Positions 9,008 through 16,688 of a stretch of 64,000 nt of DNA are shown one piece after another. Source of the stretch: Achromobacter marplatensis (GTDB lineage Bacteria; Pseudomonadota; Gammaproteobacteria; Burkholderiales; Burkholderiaceae_B); NCBI RefSeq assembly GCF_002209535.1, contig NZ_NJIG01000004.1, positions 372,001 through 436,000 of the forward strand, read 5' to 3'. Each line of letters opens with the position of its first letter. Position 1 is the stretch's first letter. The translations under genes and the position numbers were made by a program. The notes under the pieces were generated by a model, which was given only the letters and a program-made list of their open reading frames with translations, had not been told where the DNA came from and did no database searches.

Positions 9008-9098
9008 GGAGCCCCCTGCGGGGTTACCCGCAGGGGTTAGAAGGACACTCCAGGTCAGAGAGACCACGGTCAGGGCGTAAACCCATGGAGCCAAACCG
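9008..9098 (-). ncRNA. conserved structured leader element, copy B
   Basis: Read on the minus strand it begins CGGTTTGGCTCCA, continues TGACCG...GGTCTctctGACC...GGAGTGTC and ends in a 10-bp hairpin CCCCTGCGGG/CCCGCAGGGG. The same order (CGGTTTGGCTCCA, TGACCG, GGTC-loop-GACC, GGAGTGTC, GC hairpin) occurs at 12586-12687 and 13889-13990. CTCC can pair with GGAG. The last hairpin differs in sequence but keeps pairing (TCGGGG/CCCCGA in the other copies), which is the covariation expected of a functional RNA. It lies directly upstream of the 143-residue gene. I recall a published candidate motif found upstream of DUF3577 genes; identity should be tested by covariance-model search. Confidence 0.65.
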
Positions 9099-9151
9099 AA
9101 AGGATGCCGGTTACGCCGGCGGCGGCCCGAGAACGTCGGGCTACGTAAAAC

Positions 9152-9207
9152 GCTGTCATAAGCGCACCGAATATGCGCTTATGGCAGCACCCTCGCCAAG
9201 GCGAGGG
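9152..9207 (-). terminator. tandem hairpins after the methyltransferase gene
   Basis: Two adjacent inverted repeats: a 14-bp stem GCTGTCATAAGCGC/GCGCTTATGGCAGC (9152-9188, one G-T pair) and CCCTCGCC/GGCGAGGG (9190-9207). On the minus strand the first is followed by GTTTTA, so it may terminate or attenuate transcription leaving the methyltransferase gene. Confidence 0.5.
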
Positions 9208-9246
9208 GCTGGACAGACGTGGCGCTTGCCACAGTCATCAAGTCAT

Positions 9247-10350
9247 TCAACGGATATTGACGAGCTGGCCCAAATCCGGACCCGGTGTGAAGTTGATTCC
9301 AACGATCGTGGGAACGAACTTGTCGCGCAGCACTATCGTGGTTCGCACATCGCCGTTACTGGCCTCCTCAAGCTGCACCTCTTGGTCCTTGACCTTGATG
9401 GTGTCGCCGCGGATCAATAGCTTTGTGCCGTCGTCTCCTTCAACAACACCGCTTATCTGGCCGGCCGCCAGTGCGAGCGCCAAATGCCAGTCGGAGAGGT
9501 TGCATAGAGGTCGCCTGTGTGCGACTTGGCCAGTATTGAAGATACGGCCAAACTGCGGCCACAAGGTCGCAGTTTCAACACGTTGAAGTTCGTCGTGCAG
9601 CTGCTCCGGGTCGATCTTCGTGGAGAAAAAAGCAAGCTCGCCCGCAACGTTTGGGATCAGGTAGGGCGCAGTTCTCCATTCCTTGGGAAGCTCTGGCGGC
9701 AGCTCGCCCTGACCAATCGTGCTGAGCCGCTTAACCACTTCCGGATCTGGTGCCTCAGAACGCCTTTTGACTCCTAGCACGACAAGCTGGCGAAATTCCT
9801 GCTCTGGCGCAAGGAAGGCTTGTATGCCCTCGAAGTTACGGGAGATCATCGTCGCGAACTGCTTGTCCATGACGTAGTGCGGGACTATCAAGACCAGCAC
9901 ACCGCCAAACGCTAGTGCCGGAACGGAGGCCTGATAGAAGACTTTCTCTAGGCGGTCATAATGCCTATCACCGGTGTGGCCCTTGTCGGCCACCACGGCG
10001 CCGTAGGGAGGATTCAGAAATAGAAGTCCCATCGAGCGAGCAGATACGAATGCGTCGTGTATATCCGCGTGCAGTGCGGTGCGCAAAAGATTCTTCGCGT
10101 GCCAGGCACGACCTTTGTCGAATTCGACGCCATACGTCTCCGTAGTTGGCGACCCATGAAGCGTGTCTACAGTCGACGCAATCCAGTGAAGTGCTGCGCC
10201 TTCACCGCAGCAGGGGTCATATAGTCTGGCGCCGGCATCGGGCTCCAAAAGTTCAAGTGCTGATGAAACCCGCGTAAGTGTTTCTTCGTCCGTTGGGAAA
10301 TAGCCGTTTCGAACGAAGTTCTGAGCTAGCCTGGGGAAGATAAGTGCCAT
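9247..10350 (-). CDS. DUF6094-like class I DNA N6-methyltransferase-type protein
   Basis: 367 residues with a Rossmann methyltransferase core: motif I DPCCGEGAAL (about 44-53) and motif IV NPPYG (about 113-117), the signature of amino-methyltransferases acting on adenine or cytosine. A family of such proteins (DUF6094) is common in PFGI-1-like ICEs next to SNF2 helicases and DUF3275, exactly the context here. Substrate is unknown; protection of ICE DNA from host restriction is a plausible role (inference). There is no partner endonuclease nearby. A GGCCGGCA/TGCCGGCC palindrome lies just upstream (10381-10398). Confidence 0.8.
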   Translation of the reverse strand: MALIFPRLAQNFVRNGYFPTDEETLTRVSSALELLEPDAGARLYDPCCGEGAALHWIASTVDTLHGSPTTETYGVEFDKGRAWHAKNLLRTALHADIHDAFVSARSMGLLFLNPPYGAVVADKGHTGDRHYDRLEKVFYQASVPALAFGGVLVLIVPHYVMDKQFATMISRNFEGIQAFLAPEQEFRQLVVLGVKRRSEAPDPEVVKRLSTIGQGELPPELPKEWRTAPYLIPNVAGELAFFSTKIDPEQLHDELQRVETATLWPQFGRIFNTGQVAHRRPLCNLSDWHLALALAAGQISGVVEGDDGTKLLIRGDTIKVKDQEVQLEEASNGDVRTTIVLRDKFVPTIVGINFTPGPDLGQLVNIR

Positions 10351-10419
10351 AGTGAGCTACTAGGAAGAGTTGATAGGGCAGGCCGGCAGATGCCGGCCCA
10401 GGATGTAGGGCAAAAGTTC

Positions 10420-11040
10420 CTACTTGGAATGCCACGTTTGAGAGGCCGCACGGAAGCTGTAGTCGAACCGCTTACCGAGCCAGTCCCGCTGAGACCGAAA
10501 TAGCGCGCGGTCGACAGAAGGATCAAGCTTCACTGGCTGACGGGCTCTGATTAGCTCGCTGAGCTCTGCGCCGAAGATTTCCTGCAGCTCGCTGTCTTCA
10601 ATATCGCCAATCGAGGCCACGGGCTCGTCGGGTGCGATAGCTTCAATAGTGGCCGGCGCTGGCAGAGATACAGACACCGGCGCAGGCATGGTGTCTGCTT
10701 CTGATTGAGCCGTGACAGGCGGGGACGTACGTTCCTCGTCGGCTGGATCAGGCTCGCTAGCTTGAGTCGGCATTTCGGCGTCATCGGGTTCATCGCTTTC
10801 AAGCATGACTTCGGCCAGCGCAGCCCGTATCTCAATCGTGATCTTTCCGTACCACGTGTAGGAGTGCGGATAGATTTTTGAGATCAAGAATTCACCTGGA
10901 TAGGTGCCAGATTGGAACTGCTCCAGGATCTTGTCTTTGATCTTGAACTCACCGATCGCTGTTTGCAGCTCGCCGACGTTGAAGTCGCCATTGCCGCCTC
11001 GAATCGTCTTGACCTCCAGCGTGCCGGAAATCTTAATCAT
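10420..11040 (-). CDS. DUF3275 family ICE protein
   Basis: 206 residues. The N-terminal ~100 residues (MIKISGTLEVKTIRGGNGDF, then FKIKDKILEQFQSGTYPGEF) match the DUF3275 type found in PFGI-1-like ICEs; the middle is a Pro/Glu/Ala-rich linker and the C terminus a short conserved segment. Function is unknown, but the gene consistently sits with SSB, topB and methyltransferase genes of such elements. A GGAGCAACACC ribosome-site context precedes the ATG. Two GC hairpins (11064-11079 and 11098-11116) lie in its leader. Confidence 0.8.
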   Translation of the reverse strand: MIKISGTLEVKTIRGGNGDFNVGELQTAIGEFKIKDKILEQFQSGTYPGEFLISKIYPHSYTWYGKITIEIRAALAEVMLESDEPDDAEMPTQASEPDPADEERTSPPVTAQSEADTMPAPVSVSLPAPATIEAIAPDEPVASIGDIEDSELQEIFGAELSELIRARQPVKLDPSVDRALFRSQRDWLGKRFDYSFRAASQTWHSK

Positions 11041-11192
11041 GGTGTTGCTCCAGAAATAAAAGCGGCCCCCGGAGGGGCCAAGATGAAGGTGAGGGGCTGC
11101 GGGCTAAAAGCCCGCACGGGGGATTGAAAACTATGCGTCGGGATCTAAGAGGTTCGAAGGTCCTGGTGCGGCTGGGTGAATTGCTGTTCACT

Positions 11193-11456
11193 TTACGAAG
11201 AAGCTGGATGATCAAGATGTCGTTCAAGCTTCGCCCTAATTTCCTTTGCTACGCCCCGCCATGAATGCGGGTGAAACAGCGGATTCTCGGGACACTCTTC
11301 GAGCGCTTCGTCGCTGAGCTGTGACACGGTTGTTGCGTGCTTGAGCAAGGCGTCGACGACAAACATCTGGGCAAGCGGTCCGAAAGAGGAATACTCCATC
11401 AGGTCCGCGACGCATTCGACGTTCGTCATTCGTTCGCTGGGGGAAGGGTAGGTCAT
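11193..11456 (-). CDS. hypothetical protein
   Basis: 87 residues beginning MTYPSPSERMTNVECVADLM, soluble and likely helical. The frame is open to 11519 but the inner ATG gives the more natural N terminus. No family recognised. It lies in the hairpin-separated minus-strand array of ICE genes; a CCCGATCGGG palindrome lies upstream. Confidence 0.5.
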   Translation of the reverse strand: MTYPSPSERMTNVECVADLMEYSSFGPLAQMFVVDALLKHATTVSQLSDEALEECPENPLFHPHSWRGVAKEIRAKLERHLDHPASS

Positions 11457-11522
11457 AACAAGGCCTTCAAGAATATGAGGCCCCCGATCGGGAAGCCCCG
11501 ATGGGTGAGAGAACGGCAAGCC

Positions 11523-11864
11523 CTACTTAGAGCTTTCGGTGAAGGAGCCGTCCGCCTGGTGCGTGACGACACGGTTTCCGACGTTGTTGAGACTGTCGTG
11601 CAACGTCTCGATGAACATGCTTTCCGGCACGACTATCCCAAAATTATTCAGGACGGTGCGGTAATAATCGAGATTTTTGCCGAAGGCATTCGATTCGAGA
11701 AGATTGGAGTAGAGATAGAAATCCGCTTCATCTGCCTGGGTGGCATCAAGAAGCTCGACCGGCCTGAGAATGACCATGAAGAAGTAGTTCAATTGGCGGT
11801 CCCAACCGAGATTCACGGTAACGGGATGATCTTTGTGAACGGTGTCAAAGTAATGGTTGCTCAT
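11523..11864 (-). CDS. hypothetical protein
   Basis: 113 residues beginning MSNHYFDTVHKDHPVTVNLG, soluble. No motif recognised. Contains segments such as QLNYFFMVILRPVELLD that suggest an alpha/beta fold. Position in the ICE minus-strand array suggests an accessory function tied to this element family. Its leader contains a GC hairpin at about 11889-11907. Confidence 0.5.
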   Translation of the reverse strand: MSNHYFDTVHKDHPVTVNLGWDRQLNYFFMVILRPVELLDATQADEADFYLYSNLLESNAFGKNLDYYRTVLNNFGIVVPESMFIETLHDSLNNVGNRVVTHQADGSFTESSK

Positions 11865-11954
11865 TGCAGACCTCGAAATAGAACCCTATCGCCCCACGGG
11901 CGTGGGCCCGGATTGGGAAGAGGCAGGGCGCCGAGTGGACGCCGCTGCCTGGGC

Positions 11955-12563
11955 TTAAATCGGGACGACGCGTGTCGCGCCGGCACCGCTCAGAACATTT
12001 ACCCGTTGACCGGGCTTTAACGGAACGTCCGCCTCTTGGGCGACCGCCTGCATCTGGCCGCTATCGAGCCTCACTACGACTTCGATACCCGCGGCTTGAG
12101 ATACCTTGCGCTCGACGGAATTACCTGCAATTCCGCCAATCAAAGCGCCCAGGGCCGCTGCGACATAGGACCCCTTATGGTTTCCAATGAAGCTGCCTGC
12201 CAAGCCACCGAGTGTGGAGCCCGCAGCCATGCCTGCACCAGAGTTGTAGCTGGCCTGTATGGTGATAGGTCGTGCCGAAAGGACCGTCCCGGATTGGACC
12301 TGCTGCACCTGCTGGGCTTGCTGGTAGCTGTACACGCCACCTGATGCGCTTTGATTCGCACATCCGGCGAGTAGGCCGGCCGTCACTACCGTAGTAACGA
12401 CGGCCGCGCGGCGTGTTTTTTGCGAGATGATCACTATGCCGTCTACGCGAGCGCGGACAGCAACAGTGAGCCTTGAGCCGAGCGCAAAGGCGCCCCAGAT
12501 AAGTGAGCCAACGCAAATGCCAAAAGCGATAGAAAGGGCTGCAACGCTGAGGGTTGAACTCAT
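11955..12563 (-). CDS. glycine-zipper (17-kDa antigen/SlyB-like) membrane lipoprotein
   Basis: About 202 residues from ATG 12563. There is an N-terminal hydrophobic segment (AALSIAFGICVGSLIWGAFAL), then a second segment ending in a lipobox-like LLAGC, and a glycine-zipper region (GMAAGSTLGGLAGSFIG ... AAALGALIGGIAG) followed by a C-terminal beta-type domain ending GQRVNVLSGAGATRV. This is the architecture of Rick_17kDa/SlyB surface lipoproteins, except for the extra N-terminal membrane segment, which is odd and may reflect a fused short ORF or an alternative internal start. The leader is the conserved element (12586-12687), 23 bases upstream. It could act in envelope stability of donor cells or in exclusion (inference). 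Confidence 0.7.
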   Translation of the reverse strand: MSSTLSVAALSIAFGICVGSLIWGAFALGSRLTVAVRARVDGIVIISQKTRRAAVVTTVVTAGLLAGCANQSASGGVYSYQQAQQVQQVQSGTVLSARPITIQASYNSGAGMAAGSTLGGLAGSFIGNHKGSYVAAALGALIGGIAGNSVERKVSQAAGIEVVVRLDSGQMQAVAQEADVPLKPGQRVNVLSGAGATRVVPI

Positions 12564-12585
12564 GTCGGTTCTCCAAAATGAAAAT

Positions 12586-12687
12586 GGGGAACCGCCGCCC
12601 CAGTCGGGGAGGAAAGTTCCCCGATGGGCTGAAAAAGACACTCCTGGTCGCTAGACCTGCGGTCACCGAATGGTGGAGCCAAACCGC
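12586..12687 (-). ncRNA. conserved structured leader element, copy A1
   Basis: 102 bases, reverse complement identical to 13889-13990. It precedes the glycine-zipper lipoprotein gene by 23 bases. Minus-strand order: GCGGTTTGGCTCCA, CGGTGACCG, GGTC-tagc-GACC hairpin, GGAGTGTC, TCGGGG/CCCCGA hairpin, GGCGGTTCCCC. See copy B for the shared features. Confidence 0.7.
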
Positions 12688-12891
12688 GCACTGCAAAAGA
12701 TGTCAGATGAGCTCTGACGGGCGTACTGGGCGGAATCCTACACACAACATGCACGGTTTGGCAAGAGCGCTACAGAGCTTTTTAGCTCCCGCGGAGCGTT
12801 CTATCATGTGCCCGTTGTGCTGCGCGGTGGCCCGCGATCTGGGCGCAACATAGGATAGAAATTGAACCTCGAACTGTCATCCCCGAAACGC

Positions 12892-13467
12892 ATGAAGCGA
12901 AAGGCTTCAGCGGCAGTCTTCCTTGTCGCAGCTATCGGTATATCTGGTTGCGCTGGGAAAGTCCAAGGTCTCCAAGTGGCGCCCGATGGCTTAGACTTTG
13001 ACTACACGGTAGACACTGGCGCGGCGCTTGGGGTTGTACGTGCGTTCGGGGATCAGGGCAAGACAGTTGTGGTGCTTGATCGGCCGTTGCCAGGCGATAT
13101 TAGGTCTGTACCCATCTATCTGCAAGGAGGCGTACAGGCGTCGGCAGATGTGCAGGGGAACTACATTATTCTGGCGGGCAAGCCCGATCGGTTTACCGTG
13201 CTGCTGCCAGCAGGGAAGGTCGACGTCGTCCGATCTACTGCGCCTGCACAGCCGCCGCGGGAATCCGGTGGCGAGTTAGAGGATAGCCCTCAAGCGGAGG
13301 CAGCAACGCATCCGGACGACGGGGAGGAAATCGAATCCAACCTGGACTGGGGCGCGGTCGATGGCCAGCGTGCCGGTGCCGCCACATATCACGGGGGGCA
13401 GGTGCCCGCGAGGCCAGCCGGCCTTAGCGATGGACGGCAAGGCCCCCTACCCCAAAGCATTGAATAA
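12892..13467 (+). CDS. lipoprotein with a VirB9 C-terminal-like module
   Basis: 191 residues from ATG 12892 (a TTG at 12862 is in frame). Signal peptide MKRKASAAVFLVAAIGISGC with a clear lipobox (ISGC). Residues about 35-115 align by eye with the C-terminal module of this element's own VirB9: FDYTVDTG ... VVRAFGDQGKTVVVLDRPLPG ... VPIYLQGG ... GNYIILAG against VirB9 FDYRIDGD ... VFDDGKFTWIQLP ... EIPAIFALG ... RNYFVVQR. The C-terminal third is acidic and low complexity. A canonical virB7 lipoprotein is missing from the virB operon; this outer-membrane-targeted protein could serve the T4SS or pilus assembly (inference). Divergent from the glycine-zipper gene. Confidence 0.6.
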   Translation: MKRKASAAVFLVAAIGISGCAGKVQGLQVAPDGLDFDYTVDTGAALGVVRAFGDQGKTVVVLDRPLPGDIRSVPIYLQGGVQASADVQGNYIILAGKPDRFTVLLPAGKVDVVRSTAPAQPPRESGGELEDSPQAEAATHPDDGEEIESNLDWGAVDGQRAGAATYHGGQVPARPAGLSDGRQGPLPQSIE

Positions 13468-13485
13468 CTTGAAAAGGAATTTGCG

Positions 13486-13761
13486 ATGAACATTCTCTCT
13501 CCCTGGATCAATAAACTGGCAGTGGGTTCGAAAGCAATGCACGCGCGCCTTGGTGACGTGACAGTGTTTGCCGTGTGCGGTGAGGAGCGGGAAGATCGAG
13601 AGGTTGAGTCAGTGTTCCTGGACGCGGACGGCAACACGCTAATGGTTATCGAAGTTGTATCCGCAGCAGAGCTGAGCGAGATAGACCCTTGCCGGGACCT
13701 GGCGCCCCGTCGCACTGCGACCGCGACGATATTGCCATTCAAGGCCGCAAGTCCACAGTAA
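13486..13761 (+). CDS. hypothetical protein
   Basis: 91 residues beginning MNILSPWINKLAVGSKAMHA, soluble, with a VFLDADGNTLMVIEVVSA segment that suggests a small beta-rich fold. AAGGAA ribosome site seven bases upstream; follows the lipoprotein gene by 18 bases, so the two form an operon inside the segment bounded by the 102-bp inverted repeats. Not recognised. Confidence 0.55.
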   Translation: MNILSPWINKLAVGSKAMHARLGDVTVFAVCGEEREDREVESVFLDADGNTLMVIEVVSAAELSEIDPCRDLAPRRTATATILPFKAASPQ

Positions 13762-13888
13762 AGGACTCGTGGGGGTCTGGAATTTCCCCACCGCGGGGTG
13801 CAAATCCCGTTGATTTCTCGGCCTCGCAAACGTAAGATATCGGCTAGAAAGCGCTCCGACTGCTTATGTCGGAATCTTTTGTAGCAAA

Positions 13889-13990
13889 GCGGTTTGGCTC
13901 CACCATTCGGTGACCGCAGGTCTAGCGACCAGGAGTGTCTTTTTCAGCCCATCGGGGAACTTTCCTCCCCGACTGGGGCGGCGGTTCCCC
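13889..13990 (+). ncRNA. conserved structured leader element, copy A2
   Basis: Same 102 bases as 12586-12687 in opposite orientation, ending 20 bases before the ATG of the DUF3577-type gene with TTTAGGAGATCC ribosome site in between. See copies A1 and B for the conserved boxes and pairing. Position is consistent with a cis-acting RNA controlling translation or premature termination of ICE genes. Confidence 0.7.
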
Positions 13991-14010
13991 TTTTCTTTAG
14001 GAGATCCGTC

Positions 14011-14472
14011 ATGGCTCAAGCAAACACCCCCAAGTACTTCGACGCCCACCTTCGTGGCCTCGGCTATGTCCGTCGCGTCCGCGAAGTTAAGCCCAAGAAA
14101 GGCGCGCCATTCCTGTCGTGCAGCATCAGCATCTTTCACGGTGAAGCGCAGGAAGGCAATGCGGATTCACTCACCTGGCTGAATTGCGACGTCAAGATTG
14201 TCGGCAAAGAGGCCATCAAGGTCATGACCGAAAAGCTTCAAGAAGCTGCGAACGACTCCAACCGAAAGGTCTTGGCGTCCGTGACCATCGGCGATCCGTA
14301 CATCGATACCTATAAGATCACGACCGGCACTCGTGCAGGTCAAACAGGAGTAGTCCTTAAGGGCCGCTTGCTGAAGATCCACATGGCGAAAGTCGATGGC
14401 GTGTTGGTCTATCAGTACGTTGAACCCGAAGCTTCAGCTGAAGGTGTTCGAACTGGCACGGACGGCAACTAA
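14011..14472 (+). CDS. DUF3577 / STY4534-type ICE replication protein
   Basis: 153 residues beginning MAQANTPKYFDAHLRGLGYV, matching the DUF3577 family annotated as STY4534 family ICE replication protein in SPI-7/PFGI-1-like elements. The first half has the typical GLGYVRRVREVKPKKGAPFLSCSISIF pattern, reminiscent of an OB-fold ssDNA-binding protein. It probably binds single strands or assists ICE replication; direct evidence is limited. Start fixed by AGGAG at 13999-14003. It is preceded by the structured leader and followed by a terminator, so it is a single-gene unit. Confidence 0.8.
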   Translation: MAQANTPKYFDAHLRGLGYVRRVREVKPKKGAPFLSCSISIFHGEAQEGNADSLTWLNCDVKIVGKEAIKVMTEKLQEAANDSNRKVLASVTIGDPYIDTYKITTGTRAGQTGVVLKGRLLKIHMAKVDGVLVYQYVEPEASAEGVRTGTDGN

Positions 14473-14490
14473 GTCCAAGCCAAACCCCGA

Positions 14491-14516
14491 AACTCCACTT
14501 ACGTGGAGTTTTCTTC
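14491..14516 (+). terminator. Rho-independent terminator of the DUF3577 gene
   Basis: AACTCCAC-ttac-GTGGAGTT stem (8 bp) followed by TTC TTC with a short T-run, 18 bases after the stop codon. Confidence 0.75.
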
Positions 14517-14765
14517 AATGGACGCCGCCGGCGCCTATTGAAGAGAACTTCGCAGGTTGTTCAGTGCGCGCCGCACTCAAAATGGCGCATCCCGAGTATC
14601 TGGTTAGGCTGCTGAACAGGCCAGATGAAAAAAGCAGTGTCCTTCACCCTCATTCGATTCGGCGAATTGGCGTTCCTCGATCGAGACTGAGCTACCCGTC
14701 GCGGCCCTGAACCGGCCGCGGCTTTCTCTACGATTCTCCGCTCTGCTAAGGCAGGGCACTTATAG

Positions 14766-14830
14766 CCCGAGTAGGCTTGCCAGAGGCGATCACGTCGCTT
14801 CTGGCAAGCCTACAATTGAGCTTACTCGGG
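14766..14830. repeat. nested inverted repeats in a gene-free region
   Basis: Inner arms GTAGGCTTGCCAGA / TCTGGCAAGCCTAC (14771-14784 and 14800-14813, 14 bp perfect) with a further GGCGA/TCGCT pairing, inside outer arms CCCGAGTA / TACTCGGG (14766-14773 and 14823-14830). No T-run follows. It lies in the 480-base gap between the DUF3577 gene and the convergent pil operon; otherwise I see no gene in that gap. Confidence 0.7.
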
Positions 14831-14904
14831 CGCCAACCCCCACCCTACATCCCAGGCCTGCAGCGGCCCATAACGCCTGTAACCTTAGCGCAAGAGCGCA
14901 TCAA

Positions 14905-14937
14905 CCCCCGCACGGCACTGCCTGGCGGGGGTTTTTT
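14905..14937 (+). terminator. Rho-independent terminator
   Basis: CCCCCGC ... GCGGGGG stem (7 bp) with a 13-base loop and six T. It separates the plus-strand genes from the convergent pil operon, whose last gene stops at 14953. Confidence 0.85.
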
Positions 14938-14952
14938 GTTGGAGACGTGCGG

Positions 14953-15405
14953 TCAGAGGACGTACACCACCGCACCTTCCGGGATAGCACCGGGCAGCAC
15001 AGCTACTGCCGCCCCTGCCGATGGCGAGTAGAGGTGGCCGCTTCGGGCTATGCCCACCAGGTAGGGCAGCCCCGTCTCCTCTTCTGGGAACATCAGATAC
15101 AGGTCGGGCTGGGCATCGCCGGGAACGAAGAAGACGTATGCCCTGCCGGCGTCGATGTGATTGGCAGTCCCGGCCTGCGGCTTGAACCAGGTCGGTAGAT
15201 CAAGCGAGCTGTTGGGCGCAGGCCCGGAAAAGGCCGGGTTTACACGGGAAAACTGCGCGACTGCATTCGCATAGATCCGCAAGCTTCCGCCGGCGGAGCT
15301 CGCCTCCTGGTGAAGCAGCACATCAACCATGGTTTGGTCGGAACTTGACGCCCAAGCCGCTAAGAGCGTCAGCAGGGCGAATAGGGGAAGCATAAGCAGG
15401 CCCAT
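14953..15405 (-). CDS. pilM: PilM-like type IVb pilus protein
   Basis: 150 residues with an N-terminal membrane anchor (MGLLMLPLFALLTLLAAWAS) and a periplasmic domain ending GAIPEGAVVYVL. Size, anchor and position at the end of a pil operon match PilM of IncI1 R64-type thin pili, a small protein required for pilus biogenesis. It differs from PilM of type IVa pili, which is actin-like. Last gene of the operon, 41 bases after pilV. Confidence 0.75.
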   Translation of the reverse strand: MGLLMLPLFALLTLLAAWASSSDQTMVDVLLHQEASSAGGSLRIYANAVAQFSRVNPAFSGPAPNSSLDLPTWFKPQAGTANHIDAGRAYVFFVPGDAQPDLYLMFPEEETGLPYLVGIARSGHLYSPSAGAAVAVLPGAIPEGAVVYVL

Positions 15406-15446
15406 AGAGTCGACGTCCTGTTAGAAAGCTAGCGCGACAGAGGCGA

Positions 15447-16688
15447 TCATGAAATACCGCAGCATGTGTATCCCTGCCCGACGTTGCCGGCATACAGGCT
15501 CTTGCCCATGACCGTATAGAAATTCTGATTGCTGCCGGAGCTCGTCACGCTCGTGACGATCATGCCGGCCGGGCACCATGAATTATCTGCAGGGAGGTTG
15601 TCGCTTGCACGGCCGGCGAAGTAATACTCGCAACGCAGCTGCCCACCGCCGGACTTACGCCAAACGCCTGACTGGCACGCCAAGGGCTCTCCGATTCCTG
15701 TGCGGGCCACTAGACCATTTGCTTCGCAAGCCCAACCCTCGTTGGCAACACCGCCGACGTATAGATACTCGTAGGCGTTGAGCCGGCCATGCGAAAAGGT
15801 TTGTCCCATTGAACGCACGGCGCCGCCTCGAATCTCGCCATTGGTGACCACGTGGTTGTCGTGCAAGACGCGAAGCCAACCGTCATTGCCGGCGGTGTAC
15901 CAGCCCGTGCTGCTTGCACCGTCGCTGCTCTGGACGATAAGGGCTCCCTTGGTGCTGACATTGCCGGAGGCCTCGACCGTCTGTGTTCGAACAGTGCGGA
16001 CGTTGTTGAGATCGTTGCCGTTTACGTCGATGCTTGTGTTCATCCGGTTGACTTCCGGCCGGCCGGCGACGGCATTCCGGTAGAGATAGTCGGTTACCTG
16101 TCCGGCACTGTTGAAGAACAACGCGGTGGCCAAGTTTCCGCCCGGCAATGAAAGACCAAAGCTGGCGACCGGCACCTGCCAACTGCCCATCGACCCCTGA
16201 GCGATCGCGGGCTGCCTTGTGAGTACGAAGCCGCCGCCTTCCAGCATGGCGGCAGTTCGGCGCAGGTCCGTCTCTGGCACATCCGCCCCGCCTCCGCTAA
16301 CGAGCAGCGCTTCAAGGACGGCCTGCCCGCCTTGAGTGGCCCGACGCACGGCGAGCGTGTAAGCCTGGCCATAGGGGTTGAGAAGAGGCACGGCTGCGGG
16401 CAAGTTTCCGGCGTTCCGTATTGTGTCCAGCGAGACAGTCACGGGGCCGCCCGCGGTAGAGGCCAGAAGTGCAGCGTAGTTGTTCTTGACATACGCGGCG
16501 GCGGCATTACCGACTTGCTTTTGATGGAAAGCAGCCTGCCGGCTTGTAATCGTTGCGACGTAATCGGCTTGATACCAGTTCCACAGTCCCATGACCGCTG
16601 CGAACAGAAGGGTCACGAGCAAGGCCTCAAGCACCGTGAAGCCAGCTTGCTTGCGTCTGGTCGCGCCTACTCGATAGTGTCGTTTCAT
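15447..16688 (-). CDS. pilV: PilV minor pilin / tip adhesin (shufflon-type N terminus)
   Basis: 413 residues. Prepilin leader with a type III signal: RKQAGFTVLEALLVTLLFA, processed at G/F with Glu5 kept. The long body resembles the constant part of shufflon-type PilV, the minor pilin that recognises recipient lipopolysaccharide in R64 mating. C-terminal region (Gly/Ser-rich, several Cys near the end) is the likely receptor-binding part. Unlike R64 there are no visible alternative C-terminal segments, inverted repeats or Rci recombinase downstream, so specificity appears fixed. The start overlaps the pilT stop (ATGA). Confidence 0.85.
   Translation of the reverse strand: MKRHYRVGATRRKQAGFTVLEALLVTLLFAAVMGLWNWYQADYVATITSRQAAFHQKQVGNAAAAYVKNNYAALLASTAGGPVTVSLDTIRNAGNLPAAVPLLNPYGQAYTLAVRRATQGGQAVLEALLVSGGGADVPETDLRRTAAMLEGGGFVLTRQPAIAQGSMGSWQVPVASFGLSLPGGNLATALFFNSAGQVTDYLYRNAVAGRPEVNRMNTSIDVNGNDLNNVRTVRTQTVEASGNVSTKGALIVQSSDGASSTGWYTAGNDGWLRVLHDNHVVTNGEIRGGAVRSMGQTFSHGRLNAYEYLYVGGVANEGWACEANGLVARTGIGEPLACQSGVWRKSGGGQLRCEYYFAGRASDNLPADNSWCPAGMIVTSVTSSGSNQNFYTVMGKSLYAGNVGQGYTCCGIS

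Noticed and set aside
14396..14710. Frame running past the DUF3577 gene
   Set aside because: It reads through a terminator and lies out of frame with a clear gene.
15447..16688. Shufflon at the 3' end of pilV
   Set aside because: No inverted repeat pairs, alternative C-terminal cassettes or recombinase gene next to pilV.
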